Positions 29,473 through 31,940 of a DNA stretch of 31,940 bases are shown here, one piece after another (position 1 is the first letter of the stretch; every line of letters starts with the position of its first letter). The notes under the pieces are model-generated. The model did no database searches. It worked only from the letters and a program-made list of their open reading frames with translations, and was not told the origin of the DNA. The position numbers and the translations under genes were made by a program. This stretch comes from Branchiostoma floridae (Eukaryota > Chordata > Leptocardii > Amphioxiformes > Branchiostomatidae): assembly GCF_000003815.2 (NCBI RefSeq), contig NC_049989.1, forward strand, positions 972,595 through 1,004,534, written 5' to 3'.

Positions 29473-29636
29473 AATGATGAAAACTACAAACTTATGTTCG
29501 CACATATCTTCTAGTAATCTGTAGTCATTAGAAAATAATTGTTTTGATCTAATTGAAAAAATCAGTTTCTAATAACTACAGATGATTAGAGGATGTAAAA
29601 ATGTGGCGCGTACGTGAGTTTGTAGTTTTCATCATT
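29473..29636. mobile_element. 164-bp foldback (long imperfect inverted repeat)
   Basis: The left arm starts AATGATGAAAACTACAAACT at 29473 and includes AATCTGTAGTCATTAGAAA. The right arm on the minus strand from 29636 starts AATGATGAAAACTACAAACT and includes ATCATCTGTAGTTATTAGAA. Arms are about 70-75 bp with small indels and a loop of about 20 bp. This suggests a MITE; a hairpin RNA source is an alternative. Confidence 0.8.
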
Positions 29637-30480
29637 TTGCACATGGAAAACATAACTTCATTGCAGTGGTATGTACCAAAGTGCTGTATTGTTTCATAGA
29701 AAAATAATAAAATTAGGCGCAACGAAACTTGATGACGTCATCTATATGGTCCAAACATCATATTTTGAATTCTTTCATATACTCATCTATCAATTTTCGT
29801 TACGATTCCATTCTTTCTTAATTCATATATGAGAAAACAATGCATATATATATCAAATTTAGCCAGAAGGGAAACCTTAACCGGTGTTGGCAACATTGCA
29901 GTTGAATAAAAGAAAAACACACTGCACGACTTATCAGTTTTCTGGTTGAACACTAGTTCATCTTTATCCTCAGAGTATCCGATGTGTTTAACATAGGCCA
30001 GGGTAAGTAGCATTTCAAACTGCAGTATTTTCAAAATTTGACACTTTGAAAGCACCGTCCGTCGGCTTGACATCCCTAGATGCCCTGATCTTAAATGCAA
30101 CGGATAAAGGTTACCCGCGGATTAGGCTGATCTAGCGTTACACCCCCTGTATTAGTTGTTAGCTGTGACAAAAGACCCCACCCTCATGGCGGCGCATATA
30201 GTTACAACAGTGAAGCGTTCTCCTGGCCATTCATTTCGCGTCAATCAGTTTGGACGTTTTTGTTACATCACTGTCATCTATTTACACATATCTAGAAATA
30301 GAGAGGGAGTGGGGAAAAGAAATTGACTAGTCTGTAAAGCATAATTGCATCATGATCATGTCAGGAATTGTAGAATTCTAGCACGATGCTACAATAGAAT
30401 ATAACCTAGTGTATTGCCGTTTGGTGTGGCCGCCGTTCCCGAGTAAGAATGGTGAACAAGAACGGCCTATCGGATTGGTG
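29637..30480. other. No recognised feature
   Basis: AT-rich to 30100, then more balanced. A 105-codon minus-strand frame (29783-30100) shows no recognised similarity. Confidence 0.5.
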
Positions 30481-30511
30481 TTCATGGTTCACGTCGGTTT
30501 CAGCTTGCTGG

Positions 30512-30547
30512 TATAAACAGCCCGTCCCACATTTTCCAATCCATTTT
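30512..30547 (+). promoter_or_regulatory. Candidate TATA/Inr core promoter
   Basis: TATAAA at 30512-30517 lies 31 bp before the A of CCATTTT (30541-30547), which fits the initiator consensus YYANWYY with A at 30543. That is canonical TATA-to-start spacing. A possible donor ACTG|GTAAAC follows at 30602. No coding exon was found downstream before 30965, so any transcript would continue by splicing out of the window. Confidence 0.35.
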
Positions 30548-30964
30548 CTCGTAGAAAGAAATCGTTCCAAATTTTGCTGCGGGAGAGTTGCAGTTTTAAC
30601 TGGTAAACTTTAGTCATCCCCAGTGAGTCATCCCTATTGTATTACACTGTGAGGAAATATGCCTTGATTGTAGTGTTGTAAATGCAACATTTTTGCTAGT
30701 CCGTTTGCTAATTTTGGTGATATGTTCACTACGACTGACGATTAGCCATGAGACTGAGGAGGTGAGGTGAGGTCACTGGTGTGTTTTACAGCTGAACGTC
30801 TCTCTCATTAATAGAAGCCACCAAGATGTCATTTGTTAATTTTTTTCGTATTCTGTAAAGATTGTGTCTTGTACATTCAATTGGTTAGCAAGGGTAGTAG
30901 TAGTCCTTAACGATTGATGAAACATAAGATGAAGCAAATACTGAATTACGCCATTTACAATTTT

Positions 30965-31455
30965 TAACTTCTACAGAGTCCTTTCACGGAATGTAGTGCA
31001 TTTATAAACTTTCCTCGGCAAGTATGGAGATTAGTTTCTGATTTGCACAACACGTATCTTATTATACCAGTCATCACTTGAAATATCTATATATTACCAA
31101 AAATCACGACAATTGGTCAAAAAGTTCTTGGGTTATTGTCGTCAAAAGTTTGAAACAAAACTGCAAAAACGCAAGGCCACCAAAACTTACCGCACGTAGT
31201 TGTCTCTGCCCAAAGAGCTATCTATCACTCTAAAGCCACGACCACAGCATGTCCAGGACACGAAATATCGGAAGTTCCCCTGCAGTATCTAGAAAGCCGC
31301 TAGGGGTCCCATTATCGAACTTGTACTTGACCTCCGTTTTCCTGACCCCTACAAAACCTCACCTACAAAATATCATTACGATTCATTAAAGGCTTCTTGA
31401 AAGAGAGACACACAGGCAAACACACCCAAAATATAACCTTCTTAGCAAAGGTTAT
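30965..31455 (+). repeat. Hairpin-ended dispersed repeat copy
   Basis: Landmarks are AGTCCTTTCACGGAATGTAG, GATTTGCACAACACGTATC, ACGACCACAGCATGTCCAGG, GCCGCTAGGGGTCCCATTAT and AAATATCATTACGATTCATT. The end is ACCTTCTTAGCAAAGGTTAT (31436-31455), in which one base of the hairpin has changed. Confidence 0.8.
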
Positions 31456-31524
31456 TAGAGTAGACAAAGTTTACCAAGCAGTACAGATATGATACAAATT
31501 ATTGGGGCTACTAGAAAATGTCTC

Positions 31525-31940
31525 GACTTTAAGGTCTTATTCATGTATTATAAAGAGTACCTACCCCAATAGCAAACGCTGCATGGACGTGTGTTCCCCA
31601 CAAACCCTCAAACGCTACCAAAACATAAACTTCTTGGCAAAGGTGACAATGAAATTATGTACACTGTTGTGATACTTTCCAGCGCAACTTTCACAGTCCT
31701 TTGTCAAAATCATGTAGTCTCTACCAGACTCCGGCCTGGCCGAATAGTAAATTATGATAGGGGGCTTTGGCCAAGTGTCTATCAGCATTCTTCTCTTTTT
31801 CAGTTACATATGTGACAAGTTTGAAAGTCAATCATACACTGCAGTGGATTTATAAACTTTCCTGATTAATTATGCAAATTAACTGATGATCCACCAACAC
31901 GTTAATGGTTTCTCATTAATTATGCAAACGATGTCGTCAT
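31525..31940 (+). repeat. Dispersed repeat copy running off the window end
   Basis: 31525-31628 matches 1448-1545 (GACTTTAAGGTCTTATTCATG through GCTACCAAAA) and is followed by CTTCTTGGCAAAGGTGAC, a degenerate terminal hairpin. From 31815, GTTTGAAAGTCAATCATACA and TTAATTATGCAAATTAACTG start another family copy that is cut by the window edge. Confidence 0.75.

Noticed and set aside
29024-29505. Three minus-strand frames of 80-140 codons
   Set aside because: They read through the 100-N gap, so their openness is artificial.

Overview
The window looks like chordate genomic DNA, most likely a lancelet (Branchiostoma). It is AT-rich and intron-rich, with GT-AG introns. The one recognisable host gene is a close relative of vertebrate EIF3C. 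The rest is dominated by decayed CR1-like LINEs, a Penelope-like remnant, MITEs, minisatellites and a dispersed family carrying terminal hairpins. The lancelet assignment is inferred from gene similarity and repeat style; no species marker was found.

Bases 1-15280 hold the 3' half of eIF3c (translation initiation factor 3 subunit C) on the + strand. There are eleven coding exons: 441-564, 973-1170, 3047-3247, 5085-5210, 5713-5866, 6543-6626, 7213-7322, 8651-8766, 9359-9446, 12128-12317 and 14920-15050. Together they encode 506 residues, ending at TAG 15048-15050, with a poly(A) signal at 15257. All junction phases agree. About 400 N-terminal residues lie upstream of the window. The product carries the eIF3c core, the PCI/winged-helix region and a basic RD/QG-rich tail.

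The introns hold a five-copy repeat of a 3' splice site with its exon start (670-1004), hairpin-ended dispersed repeats, a 64-bp tandem array beside exon 3, and a LINE fragment (3490-4375). They also hold a 109-bp snap-back element, a 27-copy 22-bp minisatellite, a tRNA-derived SINE, an antisense CR1-like LINE, a TTAA-flanked piggyBac-type MITE, a 358-bp MITE and a Penelope-like 3' end with a hammerhead-like fold. A recurrent theme is tandem duplication across splice sites: the exon 2 acceptor, the exon 3 acceptor (in-frame, 33 bp) and the exon 10 donor (three donors 18 bp apart, in frame).

Bases 15281-31940 contain no gene I can identify. They hold further copies of the hairpin-ended family, a phased array of dyad sites (16964-17212) with a period near 31 bp, and a second antisense LINE with an RT domain (25385-27005). 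There are also microsatellites, a 100-N assembly gap, a 164-bp foldback element, and two stretches with promoter-like motifs (near 24660-25030 and 30512-30547) that could belong to genes outside the window. I found no multi-gene system acting together; the interest lies in the splice-boundary duplications, the dyad array, the hammerhead-like RNA and the hairpin-ended repeats.
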